Source of the DNA: Streptomyces sp. NBC_00536
GTDB lineage: Bacteria; Actinomycetota; Actinomycetes; Streptomycetales; Streptomycetaceae
Length of the DNA: 64,000 nucleotides
Direction: 5' to 3'
Assembly: GCF_036346295.1 (NCBI RefSeq)
Contig: NZ_CP107819.1
Coordinates: 1,240,001 to 1,304,000 of the forward strand
Position numbers and translations under genes: made by a program. The notes beneath the pieces were generated by a model that saw nothing but the letters and a program-made list of their open reading frames with translations, had not been told where the DNA came from and ran no database searches. Positions 1 to 8,862 of this stretch are shown here, in pieces (positions within the stretch are counted from its first letter, which is position 1; each line of letters begins with the position of its first letter).

Positions 1-18
1 TCCTTCCACCCCCTGCGG

Positions 19-1695
19 TCAGGCGCCGCCGGGAGTGGGGTCACGGTCGATGACCTGCAGGAGCTTGAGCAGTTGCCTGGTTGCATCCAGTGCCGGGGCG
101 TCCTGTTCGGGGGCGTCAACGTCCCAGTGCGCCAGGGCGTTCCTGTAAGCGCTGACCGTCTTGAGCCGGTCGACCATGTCCTCACGCTCGTACGGCCAGT
201 CGAGCTTCGCCCAGCGGGCGTCGTCGTCGATCAGAAAGCGGTAGGCGCCGAGTGTCAGATCGGCAGCCGAGTGGATCTTCGCTGCCATATGAGGTTTGTG
301 CGACGCGCGCAGTTCCTCAAGGGTGAAGCAGCCGACCGCACGGCGCAGTCTGCGCTCCACCTCTTCGAGGAGGGTGAAGGGTTCGACCCGCAGCTTCAAC
401 TGGGCGGCCAGGTCGGAGGCGGTGAGAACGCCCACCACGACACCTTCGGCATCCACGATGATCAGGAAGCCGCGGTGCTGGATGTCCCCGATGCGCCCGA
501 AGAGTTCCTCGGATTCCCGCGCGGTCCGTGGATGGCGGTGCATCGCCTCGGCGATGGTGCCCTCGCGCCGCCCGAGCTGGGCGCGCGCTATGCCCTCCCA
601 TGTCACCGCGCCGATGAGCCGGTTGTGCGGCCCGACGACCGGCAGCTGCGAGAAGTCTCCTTGGATCATGCGAGTGACGGCCCGGCTCAAGGGCGCCTGT
701 TCCTCGATGGTGACGACATCGCGTACGAACGGCAGACTGCCGATGCGCCAGGCGAGGTCCGCCTGGTCCGACCCGCCTGCCGTGCCCACGGCGGAGTCCT
801 GGTAGGTGTGCCCGCCCTCCGGTGCGGCCACGTCGGCCTCTGGGTTCGCCGCGGCGACGGCGGACACGGTGACGATCCCGTCCATGCGTACGTCCGTGAA
901 GTGCGGATCCACCCGCAACCCCCGCGTGCCCAGTTCACGGTCGACGAGGTCGATGACATCGACGGTCCGCCGGGACCAACCCCACAGCCCGATCAGGTCC
1001 CGGGCCGTCAGCTGGCGGCTCCCGGACTCCTCGACATCGCTCTCCAGCTCAACGGGCCCGGTCGGCGGCTCGATGTAGCCGTGGTAGCCGGGATCCACAC
1101 CGTCCGCGGCAAGTGCCTCCACGCGCCGGACCGCGTCGCCACGGCTCAATTCGCTGATGGTCAGCAAGGACCCCATGCTGTCCCGCAGGTCCCCCTTGAC
1201 GGCGGCCCGCTCCACGTCGCGGCGTTCCCACATGACCTCGCGGACGTGACGGAAACCGGGCGGGTTCTGGCCGCGGTACTCGTACTCACCGCTGAGCCGA
1301 CCGATCGCGATCACCGACCGGAACTTGCGCGGCATGACGACGAGGTCCCCGGTGTCCATCTTGAGGAATCGCCACAACTGGTGCGTCCAGCTCCGGACAG
1401 TTCGGGGAGCCTCGTCCGGGTAGGTGCGTTGGAGCTGCTCACCCAGTTCCTCGATCGAAGTGCAGCCCGAGAGGTCGCCCAGGCTTTCCCAGCCCGCGAG
1501 GACCAGTCCTTCGTCCAGCGCTGCCTGCTCCCGCTCGCCCTGCTTCCCGCCCCTGACCGTCCACGCCCTTGCCACGACCCCGCCCCACCCCGTGCTCGAA
1601 TCCTTCGACCGTCCGCCGCTGGCCGGAAGCGAAACAGTAGTGAGCAAGGATCTGATTCGCTCACCCGCGGCCACGAGATGGCTGGGAATCGCCAT
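19..1695 (-). CDS. CBS-pair protein with Mrr-like N-terminal domain and HEPN-like C-terminus
   Basis: Three parts are visible. Residues about 40-150 (WTVRGG, GEREQAALDEGL, THQLWRFLKMDTGDLVVMPRK, VAIGRLSG) resemble the small sensor domain found in front of Mrr-type restriction proteins. Residues about 315-435 hold two CBS motifs (SQLPVVGPHNRLIGAVT, FLIIVDAEGVVVGVLTASDL). The C-terminal 100 residues are helical and carry R518-NALA-H523, a match to the HEPN ribonuclease signature Rx4-6H. CBS domains normally bind adenine nucleotides, so a nucleotide-gated RNase or stress/defence effector is a reasonable inference, unproven. The first 40 residues do not match the domain, so translation may really begin at the GTG at 1575, which has a G-rich stretch upstream. 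It is divergent from the secreted protein at 1774. The full domain combination is not one I can name. Confidence 0.72.
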   Translation of the reverse strand: MAIPSHLVAAGERIRSLLTTVSLPASGGRSKDSSTGWGGVVARAWTVRGGKQGEREQAALDEGLVLAGWESLGDLSGCTSIEELGEQLQRTYPDEAPRTVRSWTHQLWRFLKMDTGDLVVMPRKFRSVIAIGRLSGEYEYRGQNPPGFRHVREVMWERRDVERAAVKGDLRDSMGSLLTISELSRGDAVRRVEALAADGVDPGYHGYIEPPTGPVELESDVEESGSRQLTARDLIGLWGWSRRTVDVIDLVDRELGTRGLRVDPHFTDVRMDGIVTVSAVAAANPEADVAAPEGGHTYQDSAVGTAGGSDQADLAWRIGSLPFVRDVVTIEEQAPLSRAVTRMIQGDFSQLPVVGPHNRLIGAVTWEGIARAQLGRREGTIAEAMHRHPRTARESEELFGRIGDIQHRGFLIIVDAEGVVVGVLTASDLAAQLKLRVEPFTLLEEVERRLRRAVGCFTLEELRASHKPHMAAKIHSAADLTLGAYRFLIDDDARWAKLDWPYEREDMVDRLKTVSAYRNALAHWDVDAPEQDAPALDATRQLLKLLQVIDRDPTPGGA

Positions 1696-1715
1696 TTCCG
1701 GTACCGAACCACTCC

Positions 1716-1733
1716 GTTCGACACGCTTCGAAC
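1716..1733. promoter_or_regulatory. Inverted repeat between divergent genes
   Basis: GTTCGA and TCGAAC arms are separated by six bases in the 78-bp gap between the CBS/HEPN gene and the DUF5829-like gene. The position suits an operator shared by two divergent promoters. The repeat is short, so chance is possible. Confidence 0.3.
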
Positions 1734-1773
1734 AAGCGGCGGGCGGCGTGGCCCGCGATCTACGATCGCCCTC

Positions 1774-2712
1774 ATGTCATTGCGTCGTGTACTGCACATT
1801 TTCATGATCCTCGCCGTGGCCCTCACCGGGTGGGCCGGGGGCGCCACGAGCGTCGCCTGGGCCGACGGGGACGGGCCGTCCACCGGCCGTCAGCTGCTCT
1901 TCTACAACCACGCCTACGGGGTGCTCGACCGCGAGACCGCGGACGCCATCGAACACTCCGCCTATCTGCGGGACTTCGCGAACTTCCAGGTCCGCACCAC
2001 GACCGGGGCGGGCGGGGAGAAGTGGACCGGCCGCTATCTGACGGGCCGCGAGACCTACCTCGAACTCTTCGGTGTCGGTGACGTCCCCGGCCAGGACGGG
2101 CTCCTCGGCGCCGGTGGGCTGGGGCTCTCGGCCGAACGCGCCGGTGACCTCGCCACGGTGACGGGTCGGCTGCCCGGTCTGGGCGTCCCGAAGCCCGTCT
2201 CCTTCCGCCAGACCCGCGACTTCGGTGACGGCGTCCCGGTGCCGTGGTTCGACGCCGTCCTCACCTCCGAGCAGTACGACGGCTTCGGCGCCTGGGGCAT
2301 GGAGTACCGGCCCGAGTACTTCGCCGACCCGCGCGGCAAGACCGAACCGGCCTCCTTCCCCGGTGACGTCGGCCGCGAGCGGTACCTGTCCGACGACTAC
2401 CGCGACCACCTCATGCGGGACGTGACCTCCATCCGCCTCGGGATCACCGCGCGCGACCTCGCCCAGACGGTTCCCCTGCTCCGGGCGGGCGGGTTCACGG
2501 TCCGGACCCTCCCGGGCGGCGGCGTCGTCGCCGAGGGCGGCGGCACCGCCATCCACCTGGATGCCGTCGCCCGCGAGGACGCCGGGCTGCGCCGGGTGGA
2601 GATGTCCCTCAACCACCCGGTGGGGTACCGCCACGAGGAGCGCCTCGGCCACTCGACGCTCGCCGTCGGCCCGGGCGCCCACGCCGTGTGGACCTTCGGG
2701 GCCGCCCGGTGA
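1774..2712 (+). CDS. Secreted DUF5829-like protein
   Basis: 312 residues. The N-terminus (MSLRRVLHIF, then a hydrophobic run, then SVAWADG) is a Sec signal peptide with likely cleavage after residue 30. The mature part (QLLFYNHAYGVLDRETADAI, GRYLTGRETYLELFG, GAWGMEYRPEYFADPRG) matches my memory of the actinobacterial DUF5829 family, whose function is unknown. No catalytic motif is recognisable beyond conserved His, Asp and Glu residues. The ATG at 1774 was chosen because the signal peptide begins there. The open frame runs further upstream only because of GC bias. It is convergent with the ABC transporter gene. Confidence 0.75.
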   Translation: MSLRRVLHIFMILAVALTGWAGGATSVAWADGDGPSTGRQLLFYNHAYGVLDRETADAIEHSAYLRDFANFQVRTTTGAGGEKWTGRYLTGRETYLELFGVGDVPGQDGLLGAGGLGLSAERAGDLATVTGRLPGLGVPKPVSFRQTRDFGDGVPVPWFDAVLTSEQYDGFGAWGMEYRPEYFADPRGKTEPASFPGDVGRERYLSDDYRDHLMRDVTSIRLGITARDLAQTVPLLRAGGFTVRTLPGGGVVAEGGGTAIHLDAVAREDAGLRRVEMSLNHPVGYRHEERLGHSTLAVGPGAHAVWTFGAAR

Positions 2713-2718
2713 CACCCG

Positions 2719-2751
2719 GCGGCGCGTGACGACGTACGCCGTCAGCGCCGC
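2719..2751. terminator. Bidirectional hairpin between convergent genes
   Basis: Arms GCGGCGCGTGACG and CGTCAGCGCCGC pair with one bulged base just after the stop of the DUF5829-like gene and across the stop codon of the ABC transporter on the opposite strand. No T tract follows, as is usual for Streptomyces hairpin terminators. Confidence 0.45.
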
Positions 2752-4559
2752 TCGGTCGGGGCGGCGCTGTCGTCCAGGAAACCGCCCGACTGGTGCTGCC
2801 AGAGCTTCGCGTAGGCGCCCTCGGCGGTGAGCAGGTCCTGGTGCGTGCCCTGTTCGAGGATCCGGCCCCGGTCGAGGACGACCAGGCGGTCCATGTGGGC
2901 CACCGTGCTGAGGCGGTGCGCCACGACGAGGGCCGTCCGCCCCTCCATGAGGCGCCACAGCGCCTCCTGGACGAGGATCTCGCTCTCGGAGTCCAGCGCG
3001 CTGGTCGCCTCGTCCAGCAGCAGGATCGGCGCGTCGCGCAGGATCGCCCGGGCGAGCGCGACGCGCTGGCGCTGTCCGCCGGAGAGCTTGACTCCGCGCT
3101 CGCCGACCATGGTGTCGAGCCCGCACGGCAGGGCGTCCGCGAATTCCGATACGTGCGCCGCGTCGGCCGCGCGGCGGACCTCGGCCTCGGTGGCGTCCGG
3201 CCGGGCGAAGGCGATGTTCTCCCGCAGCGTGCGGTGGAACATCGCCGGATCCTGCGGCACATAGGCCATCAGGCCGCGCAGGTCCCGTCGGCTCAGCCTG
3301 CTGATGTCCCGGCCGCCGATCAGGATCCGGCCCGCGTCGAGGTCCGTCATCCGCAGCAGCAGCCGCGTGAGGGTGGTCTTGCCGCCGCCGGACCGCCCCA
3401 CGAAACCGGTCTTCGACCCGCTGGGCAGGGCCAGGTCCAGGCCCTCGAAGAGCGGCGCCGCCCCGGCGTGGGCGAAGGTCACCCGCTCGAAGCTGATGTC
3501 GGCGGACCGGGTGGGCGCCGGCTCGGGAGTCTCCGGATCGACCACGGTCGGCGGCCGCAGCAGCAGTTCCGTGAACTGCGCGGCCTCCGTCATCGAACTC
3601 TCCAGGCGGCGGTAGATCTGGTTGAACTCGAACATGATCCGGGTGGCGTTGGAGTAGTACGTGAAGGCCACCACGACCGCCTCCACCCCGTGGCCGTCCG
3701 CGGCGATCCCGACCGCGAGCAGCAGGCCCAGGGCGTTGGTCAGTACGGACAGGGGCGCGACGACGGTGTCGATGCGCAGGTTGCCGTAGTCCCACGAGCG
3801 GAGCATGAGCCCGCGCGATTCGGCGACGCGGGAGCGGTGCTCGGCGGCCTCGCCCTCCTCGGCGGCGAAGGCGTGGATCGTGTCCATGTTCATGAGGGTG
3901 TCGGCGACGTGTCCCGACACCCGGGCGATCGCCGCCTCGCGCCGGTCAACCAGGGCCTGCCGGCGGCGGACGAGCGGGATCACGCACACGGCCGTCAGCG
4001 CGATCATGGCCAGGAGGGCCACGACGAGCAGCGGGTCGTAGTGCCAGAGCACCACCGATCCGAAGAGCAGTGGGACGAACCTGCCGACGACCGAGAAGGT
4101 CAGGGTGTCGACGAGTTCCTCGAAGCGCGAGGCGAAACTCAGGACGCGCTTGGTCAGTGATCCGGCGAAGTTGTCGTGGAAGAACGCGGCGTCCTTCGCG
4201 AACAGCTCGTCCATGCCGATCACATAGAGGCTCTCGATGCCGCCCGCGTCGAGCCGGTTCAGGCAGTGCAGACCGATGCGCCAGAACGCTTCGGAGAGCA
4301 GCAGGACACCGGCGAACGCGAGGACGTACGGGAGCATCGACGCGAGGGCCGGAGCGGTGTCCCCGGCGATGCGGCCGACGAGCTTCGCGACGATCAGCGG
4401 GGCGATGTAGTTGATGCCGATGTTGCCGAGGGCGGGCAGCAGCATGCTGGGGGCCGTCAGCCACCGTCGGCGCGCCAACTCCCGTCCGTAGTAACGAAGT
4501 GCGAGGACCACGGGGCCCCCGCGGGACGGGGCCCCTCGTGCTGGTGCGGACGATCCCAT
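2742..4559 (-). CDS. ABC exporter, fused membrane and ATPase domains
   Basis: About 605 residues in the usual half-transporter order: a six-helix membrane domain (residues about 20-330), then a nucleotide-binding domain with Walker A GRSGGGKTT (Lys394), the signature LSGGQRQR, Walker B ILLLDEATSALD and the switch histidine in VVAHRLS. Two such chains would dimerise to export a lipid, peptide or drug. The substrate cannot be read from sequence. An in-frame ATG lies further upstream, but the ATG at 4559 has a good ribosome site (AGGGTGG seven bases before) and starts just before the first conserved helix. It is divergent from dacB, with 176 bp between them containing two GTGGGTGAC copies 12 bp apart (4640, 4652). 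Confidence 0.93.
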   Translation of the reverse strand: MGSSAPARGAPSRGGPVVLALRYYGRELARRRWLTAPSMLLPALGNIGINYIAPLIVAKLVGRIAGDTAPALASMLPYVLAFAGVLLLSEAFWRIGLHCLNRLDAGGIESLYVIGMDELFAKDAAFFHDNFAGSLTKRVLSFASRFEELVDTLTFSVVGRFVPLLFGSVVLWHYDPLLVVALLAMIALTAVCVIPLVRRRQALVDRREAAIARVSGHVADTLMNMDTIHAFAAEEGEAAEHRSRVAESRGLMLRSWDYGNLRIDTVVAPLSVLTNALGLLLAVGIAADGHGVEAVVVAFTYYSNATRIMFEFNQIYRRLESSMTEAAQFTELLLRPPTVVDPETPEPAPTRSADISFERVTFAHAGAAPLFEGLDLALPSGSKTGFVGRSGGGKTTLTRLLLRMTDLDAGRILIGGRDISRLSRRDLRGLMAYVPQDPAMFHRTLRENIAFARPDATEAEVRRAADAAHVSEFADALPCGLDTMVGERGVKLSGGQRQRVALARAILRDAPILLLDEATSALDSESEILVQEALWRLMEGRTALVVAHRLSTVAHMDRLVVLDRGRILEQGTHQDLLTAEGAYAKLWQHQSGGFLDDSAAPTERR

Positions 4560-4735
4560 GGCCACCCTGTGCGCTCGTGCGGCGGACGCGGAACCGCAGT
4601 GTCCCGCGGGGGCGACCGCGCCGTCCAAGTGTTTTCCGTGTGGGTGACACCGTGGGTGACGACGGGGATGACGACGTGCGGGCCGGAGGGGGGCGTGCCA
4701 CGCTGGAGGATGGCCCGGGGTACCTCTGCCGGGTC

Positions 4736-6427
4736 ATGCGCCGGAGTCCGCCGAGACGAACGGGGCCTGCCGTGGTGCGAAGACTGAGCGCGCCGTCCCC
4801 GCGACGGCGGCGGCGCCGTGCGGGGGCCGGGTGCGCGGCCCTGCTGCTGGTGGCGCTGACCTCGGGCGCGGCGGCGGCCGCGCCGTCCCCGACGCCCACC
4901 CCCACTCCCGCTCCCACCTCCACCCCCTCCGGCTCGGCCACCCCCTCCGGCTCGGCGGCGCTCGATCCGCGGATCACGGAGATCATGCGGAAGCCGGAGT
5001 ACCGCAACGCCCAGTGGGGCCTGCTGCAGATCGAACCGGACACCGGGCGCGTGGTCCACAGCAGCTTCCCCGGGCAGTTCTTCATCCCCGGGTCCACGGC
5101 CAAGCTGTTCAGCGTGTCCGGGCCGTGGAAGACCCTCGGCTCCGGCCACCGCTTCGAGACCCCGCTCTACGCCGTCGGCGAGCGGCGCGGCGCGACCCTG
5201 ACCGGCGACCTCGACCTGGTGGCCCAGGGCGACCTCACCATGGGCGGCAGGACCGCCCCGGACGGTACGGTCGCGTTCACCTCCCTCGACCACACCTACG
5301 CCAACGACGTGCCCGGTGCGACGCTCACACCGGAGGACCCGCTCGCCGGGATCGACCAGATCGCGCGGCAGGTGCGGCGCTCCGGCATCACCCGGGTCGA
5401 CGGGAACGTGATCGTCGACCAGCGGCTCTTCCAGGCCGATCCGGTGCTCGTGCCCACCCCGACCCCGCTGATCATCAACGACAACCTGATCGACCTGACG
5501 AGCACCGCGGGGGACCGTGCCGACGCGCCCGCGCGGCTGGACTGGCGGCCGAAGGTCGCCCCGTACCAGGTCACCTCGACGGTGAAGACCGTGGCCGCGG
5601 GCAAGCCGTCCGCCGTCACGGTGACGGCCTCCGGCAACGGCACCCGGATCCAGCTGTCCGGCACGGTCGCCCTGGGCTCCGCCCCGGTGCTGCGCGTCTC
5701 CCCCGTCACCGACCCGGCGGCCTTCGGCCGCACGGCGCTGATCGAAGCACTCGGCCGGGCCGGGGTGCGCGTCAGCGCGGCCCCGACGGGACCCAACCCG
5801 GCCGCCGGGCTGCCCGCGGACTACCGGGGCGGGCAGCGGGTGGCCGTGTACACCTCGCCGCCGTACGCGCAGTACGCCCGGCTCATCCTCAAGGTCAGCC
5901 ACAACCTGGGCGCCAACCTGGGCATCTGCCTGATGGCGGTCACGACGGGCAGCCACGTCTGCATGGACGGGTTCCCGGTCCTGGCCGCGTTCCTCGACGG
6001 GGCGGGCGTCGACCGCAAGCAGGTGCAGCTGCTGGACGGCCGGGGCGGCAATCCCGTCGACCGGTCCACGCCGCAGGCCGTGACGCAGATGCTGACGTAC
6101 TGGATGCGCACGCCCGACGCGCGGCTCTTCCGCGAGTCGCTGCCCGTCCTCGGCGTCGACGGCCTGCTGGCGGACAACTGCCGCGACTGTCCCGCGCGCG
6201 GGAAGGTCTTCGCCAAGACCGGAGCCGCCGTCGGGCTGGACGCGCTCAACGACCGCCTGGGCGTCGGCGCCATCACGATCGCGGGCTATCTGGCCCGGGG
6301 AGACGGCCACTTCGACGTCTTCTACGCCGGGGTCACCGGTGCCTCGACGCCGACGACCGACCCGAGCGGCATCCTGTCGATCGCCAATGACCTGGCCCTG
6401 ATCGCCGCCTACCTCCAGGAGAGTTGA
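4736..6427 (+). CDS. dacB: D-Ala-D-Ala carboxypeptidase / endopeptidase (PBP4 type)
   Basis: 563 residues, class C penicillin-binding protein (peptidase S13). It trims peptidoglycan stem peptides outside the membrane. The three active-site motifs are intact: S120-T-A-K123, S388-H-N and K494-T-G. The large insertion between the first two motifs is typical of PBP4. The N-terminus has an arginine-rich stretch (SPRRRRRRAG), a hydrophobic segment ending SGAAAAA, and then a Pro/Ser/Thr linker with repeated PSGSA, so it is exported. Start choice is uncertain: ATG at 4736 gives a long n-region, while GTG at 4772 would give a more normal signal peptide. A hairpin follows the stop. Confidence 0.92.
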   Translation: MRRSPPRRTGPAVVRRLSAPSPRRRRRRAGAGCAALLLVALTSGAAAAAPSPTPTPTPAPTSTPSGSATPSGSAALDPRITEIMRKPEYRNAQWGLLQIEPDTGRVVHSSFPGQFFIPGSTAKLFSVSGPWKTLGSGHRFETPLYAVGERRGATLTGDLDLVAQGDLTMGGRTAPDGTVAFTSLDHTYANDVPGATLTPEDPLAGIDQIARQVRRSGITRVDGNVIVDQRLFQADPVLVPTPTPLIINDNLIDLTSTAGDRADAPARLDWRPKVAPYQVTSTVKTVAAGKPSAVTVTASGNGTRIQLSGTVALGSAPVLRVSPVTDPAAFGRTALIEALGRAGVRVSAAPTGPNPAAGLPADYRGGQRVAVYTSPPYAQYARLILKVSHNLGANLGICLMAVTTGSHVCMDGFPVLAAFLDGAGVDRKQVQLLDGRGGNPVDRSTPQAVTQMLTYWMRTPDARLFRESLPVLGVDGLLADNCRDCPARGKVFAKTGAAVGLDALNDRLGVGAITIAGYLARGDGHFDVFYAGVTGASTPTTDPSGILSIANDLALIAAYLQES

Positions 6428-6443
6428 GGCGTAGGGTGCATTT

Positions 6444-6486
6444 CCGGACATGGTCCTTTGGATCGAGGACACCGGTCCTTGTCCGG
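6444..6486 (+). terminator. Hairpin downstream of dacB
   Basis: Arms at 6444-6456 and 6474-6486 (CCGGACATGGTCC against GGTCCTTGTCCGG) pair at 11 of 13 positions, 17 bases after the dacB stop. Best read as a terminator separating dacB from the TPR gene. Confidence 0.5.
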
Positions 6487-6491
6487 CTTGA

Positions 6492-6507
6492 GATGTACGC
6501 GTACATC
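6492..6507. promoter_or_regulatory. 16-bp perfect palindrome upstream of TPR gene
   Basis: GATGTACGCGTACATC is a perfect palindrome 120 bp upstream of the TPR start. It is followed by a second short inverted repeat (GGGGGACTCCCCC). A dimeric repressor or activator site is likely. Its cognate protein is not identifiable. Confidence 0.45.
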
Positions 6508-6560
6508 GACTCCGAGGGGGACTCCCCCGGGCAGGCCCTTCTCGTAGCTTCTTGATCGAT

Positions 6561-6592
6561 GCGGAATCAACGCGGAATCAATGCGGAGTTCA
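6561..6592. repeat. 11-bp tandem repeats (GCGGAATCAA)
   Basis: GCGGAATCAA occurs at 6561 and 6572, with a degenerate third copy GCGGAGTTCA at 6583, an exact 11-bp period (one helical turn). They lie in the leader of the TPR gene, 36-67 bp before its ATG, and may be binding half-sites. Confidence 0.45.
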
Positions 6593-6627
6593 CCGCTCCG
6601 TCGCGACGACCGAGAAGCGAGACGACC

Positions 6628-7695
6628 ATGTACGGCAAGGCATTCGCGCCCGAATACCGGGGTTCCTTAGGCGAACTCTCCGTCAACACCTCCCTGGAGG
6701 AGGTGCTGGCGAAGGCGCTGGAGGAGCGCCGCCGGGCCGACGAGGGCGGTGGCGGGGCCGAGTCGGCGCACGCGGGGCTCGCCGTCGCCGAGGCGAGCAG
6801 GCGGCTCGGCCGGGTCGAGGAGGCCGAGCGGGCGTGGAAGGAGAGCTACCGGGCGGCCCGTACGGCCGGGGACCAGGGCGCCATGGCGTGGGCGGTGTGG
6901 AGCGGCGGCACCCTGGCCCGGCAGCGCGGCGACCTCTCGCTGGCCCGGCGCCGGCTCGCCCTCGCCGCCGAGCTGGCCGAGCGCGGCGGGGACGTCGTGG
7001 CCCGCGGCTACTCGCTGGCCGGACTCGCCGAGACGGGCCGGATACAGGGCGACCACGCGGCCGTCGCCGAACTCCACGAGCGGCTGCTGGCCGAGGCGCG
7101 CCGCCGCGGTGAGGCCCGTCACACGGTGTGGGCGCTGGAGGGCATCGCGCAGATGCACCGCGGCGCGGGTTCCTTCGACACCGCGCTGGCCCTGTTCGAG
7201 GAGGCCGATGAGATCGCGGGTGCGGCGGGTGACGACCGGGGCCGGGCCTGGGCGCTGCGCGGGATCGCCGACGTCCGGTCCGCGCGGGGCGAGACGGAGC
7301 GGGCGCTGGTCCTGCTGTCCGAGGCGGAGCGGATCTGCCGGGAGATCCAGCTGGTCAGCGCGCTGGCGTACAACCTGAAGATGCGCGGGAACGTGTTCTA
7401 CCGTGCCGGACGTTATCCGGAGGCCGAGGAGTGCTACGCCGAGGCGCTGCGGGAGTTCCGCGCCATGGACGAACCGCGCGGGGAGGCGCTGTCCGGGCTG
7501 GGGCTGGCCAAGGCGCGGGCCCGGCTGGGGCGGGCGCCGGAGGAGACCGCGGCCGACCTCGACGTACTGGAGCGGGCACTGGTCGGCATCGGGCTGCAGC
7601 ACGCCCGTGCCATGATCGGGAAGGCGCGTGCGGAGCTGGGCATCGCCGCCGGGGGGACGGGAACGACCGCCGCCGACACCGCCCCGGTCCGCTGA
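6628..7695 (+). CDS. TPR-repeat protein with a TTA codon
   Basis: 355 residues, almost entirely paired helices. Repeats such as AHAGLAVAEASRRLGRVEEA, WALEGIAQMHRGAGSFDTA, WALRGIADVRSARGETERA and RGNVFYRAGRYPEAEECY are tetratricopeptide units, so a cytoplasmic protein-binding role is likely. There is no catalytic domain. The ATG at 6628 starts the conserved part. The Gly/Thr-rich tail looks disordered. Codon 14 (6667-6669) is TTA, the rarest Streptomyces codon, read only by bldA tRNA, so expression is probably growth-phase dependent. The polyprenyl synthase gene follows 89 bp downstream on the same strand and may be co-transcribed. The partner is unknown. Confidence 0.83.
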   Translation: MYGKAFAPEYRGSLGELSVNTSLEEVLAKALEERRRADEGGGGAESAHAGLAVAEASRRLGRVEEAERAWKESYRAARTAGDQGAMAWAVWSGGTLARQRGDLSLARRRLALAAELAERGGDVVARGYSLAGLAETGRIQGDHAAVAELHERLLAEARRRGEARHTVWALEGIAQMHRGAGSFDTALALFEEADEIAGAAGDDRGRAWALRGIADVRSARGETERALVLLSEAERICREIQLVSALAYNLKMRGNVFYRAGRYPEAEECYAEALREFRAMDEPRGEALSGLGLAKARARLGRAPEETAADLDVLERALVGIGLQHARAMIGKARAELGIAAGGTGTTAADTAPVR

Positions 7696-7784
7696 CCCCG
7701 CCCGCACAGCCCGTACAGCCCGCCCCGACCACCCCGCCCGCACGGCCCACCCCGCCCGCACGGCCCACGACAGGAGCCCCGCCC

Positions 7785-8837
7785 ATGTCCGCGCAGACCG
7801 GTCCGCCCGCCACCACGCTCCGGGCGATCCTGCTCCGCTCCCAGCGGCTGGTCGAGCCCGCCCTCCGCAAGGCCGTCCTGGAGCTGCATCCGGCACCCGG
7901 CCGGATCGTCTCCCACGCCTTCGGCTGGTGCGACGAGGACGGCACCCCGACCGACGATCAGGGCGGCAAGGGGCTCCGGCAGGCCCTCGCCGTCCTGGGG
8001 GCGGAGGCGGTGGGCGCGGCCGCGGAGGTCGCGGTTCCGGCCGCCGTGGCGATCGAGCTGGTGCACGCCTTCTCGCTGATGCACGACGACATCATGGACG
8101 GCGACGAGCGGCGGCGGCACCGCGCCAGCTCATGGAAGGCCTTCGGTACCGGACCCGCGGTGCTGGCGGGCGACGCGCTGTTCGCGCTGGCCATCCGGAC
8201 CCTGGCCGAGGCCCCGGGCGACCGGGGCGGCGCGGCGCTGCGGCAGCTGACCGTGACCCTGGGCGAGCTGGTGCACGGGCAGGCGGACGACCTGCTCTTC
8301 GAGAACCGTCCCTGGACCGGGCCGGGGGCCGTGGACCTCGCCGAATACCGGGCGATGGCCGAGCGCAAGACGGGATCCCTGCTCGGGTCCGCCATGAGCC
8401 TGGGCGCGGTGCTCGCGGGTGCGCCGCCGGAGCAGGTGGCCGCCCTCTCCCGGGCGGCGCGCCAGTGGGGCGTGGCCTTCCAGGGGATCGACGACCTGCT
8501 GGGGATCTGGGGCGACCCGCGCGCCACCGGCAAGCCGGCCCACAGTGATCTGCGCCGCCGCAAGAAGACCCTCCCGGTGCTGGCCGCGATATCGCAGGAC
8601 CCGGCGGCCGGTCCCCGGCTGGCCGAGCTGCTGGGCGGCGAGGGACCGGCCGGGGAGGCGGAAGTGCGGAGCGCGGCGCGGCTGGTCGAGGAGGCGGGTG
8701 GCCGTGCGTACGCGCTCACCGAGGCGCGCCGGCTGCTGGACGCGGTGTTCGAGGAGCTGTACGCGGCGCCGCTGGCCACCCCGGCCGTGGACGAGTTCGT
8801 CGCGCTGTCCGAGTCCCTCCTGCGGCACGCCGGATAG
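7785..8837 (+). CDS. Polyprenyl diphosphate synthase
   Basis: 350 residues, trans-isoprenyl diphosphate synthase family. It condenses isopentenyl diphosphate with an allylic diphosphate. The first Asp-rich motif DDIMDGDE (about residues 101-108) and the second, DDLLGIWGD (about residues 235-243), are both present, as are the GKxxR-type GGKGLR and the KTGSLL motif. Chain length is not safely predictable, but a C20-type product is plausible. A good ribosome site (CAGGAG) precedes the ATG at 7785. No terpene cyclase or prenyltransferase lies nearby, so the downstream use of the product is unclear. The upstream TPR gene is the only obvious partner. Confidence 0.9.
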   Translation: MSAQTGPPATTLRAILLRSQRLVEPALRKAVLELHPAPGRIVSHAFGWCDEDGTPTDDQGGKGLRQALAVLGAEAVGAAAEVAVPAAVAIELVHAFSLMHDDIMDGDERRRHRASSWKAFGTGPAVLAGDALFALAIRTLAEAPGDRGGAALRQLTVTLGELVHGQADDLLFENRPWTGPGAVDLAEYRAMAERKTGSLLGSAMSLGAVLAGAPPEQVAALSRAARQWGVAFQGIDDLLGIWGDPRATGKPAHSDLRRRKKTLPVLAAISQDPAAGPRLAELLGGEGPAGEAEVRSAARLVEEAGGRAYALTEARRLLDAVFEELYAAPLATPAVDEFVALSESLLRHAG

Positions 8838-8862
8838 TCGGGAGCGAGGGGGCGGGGCCCGC

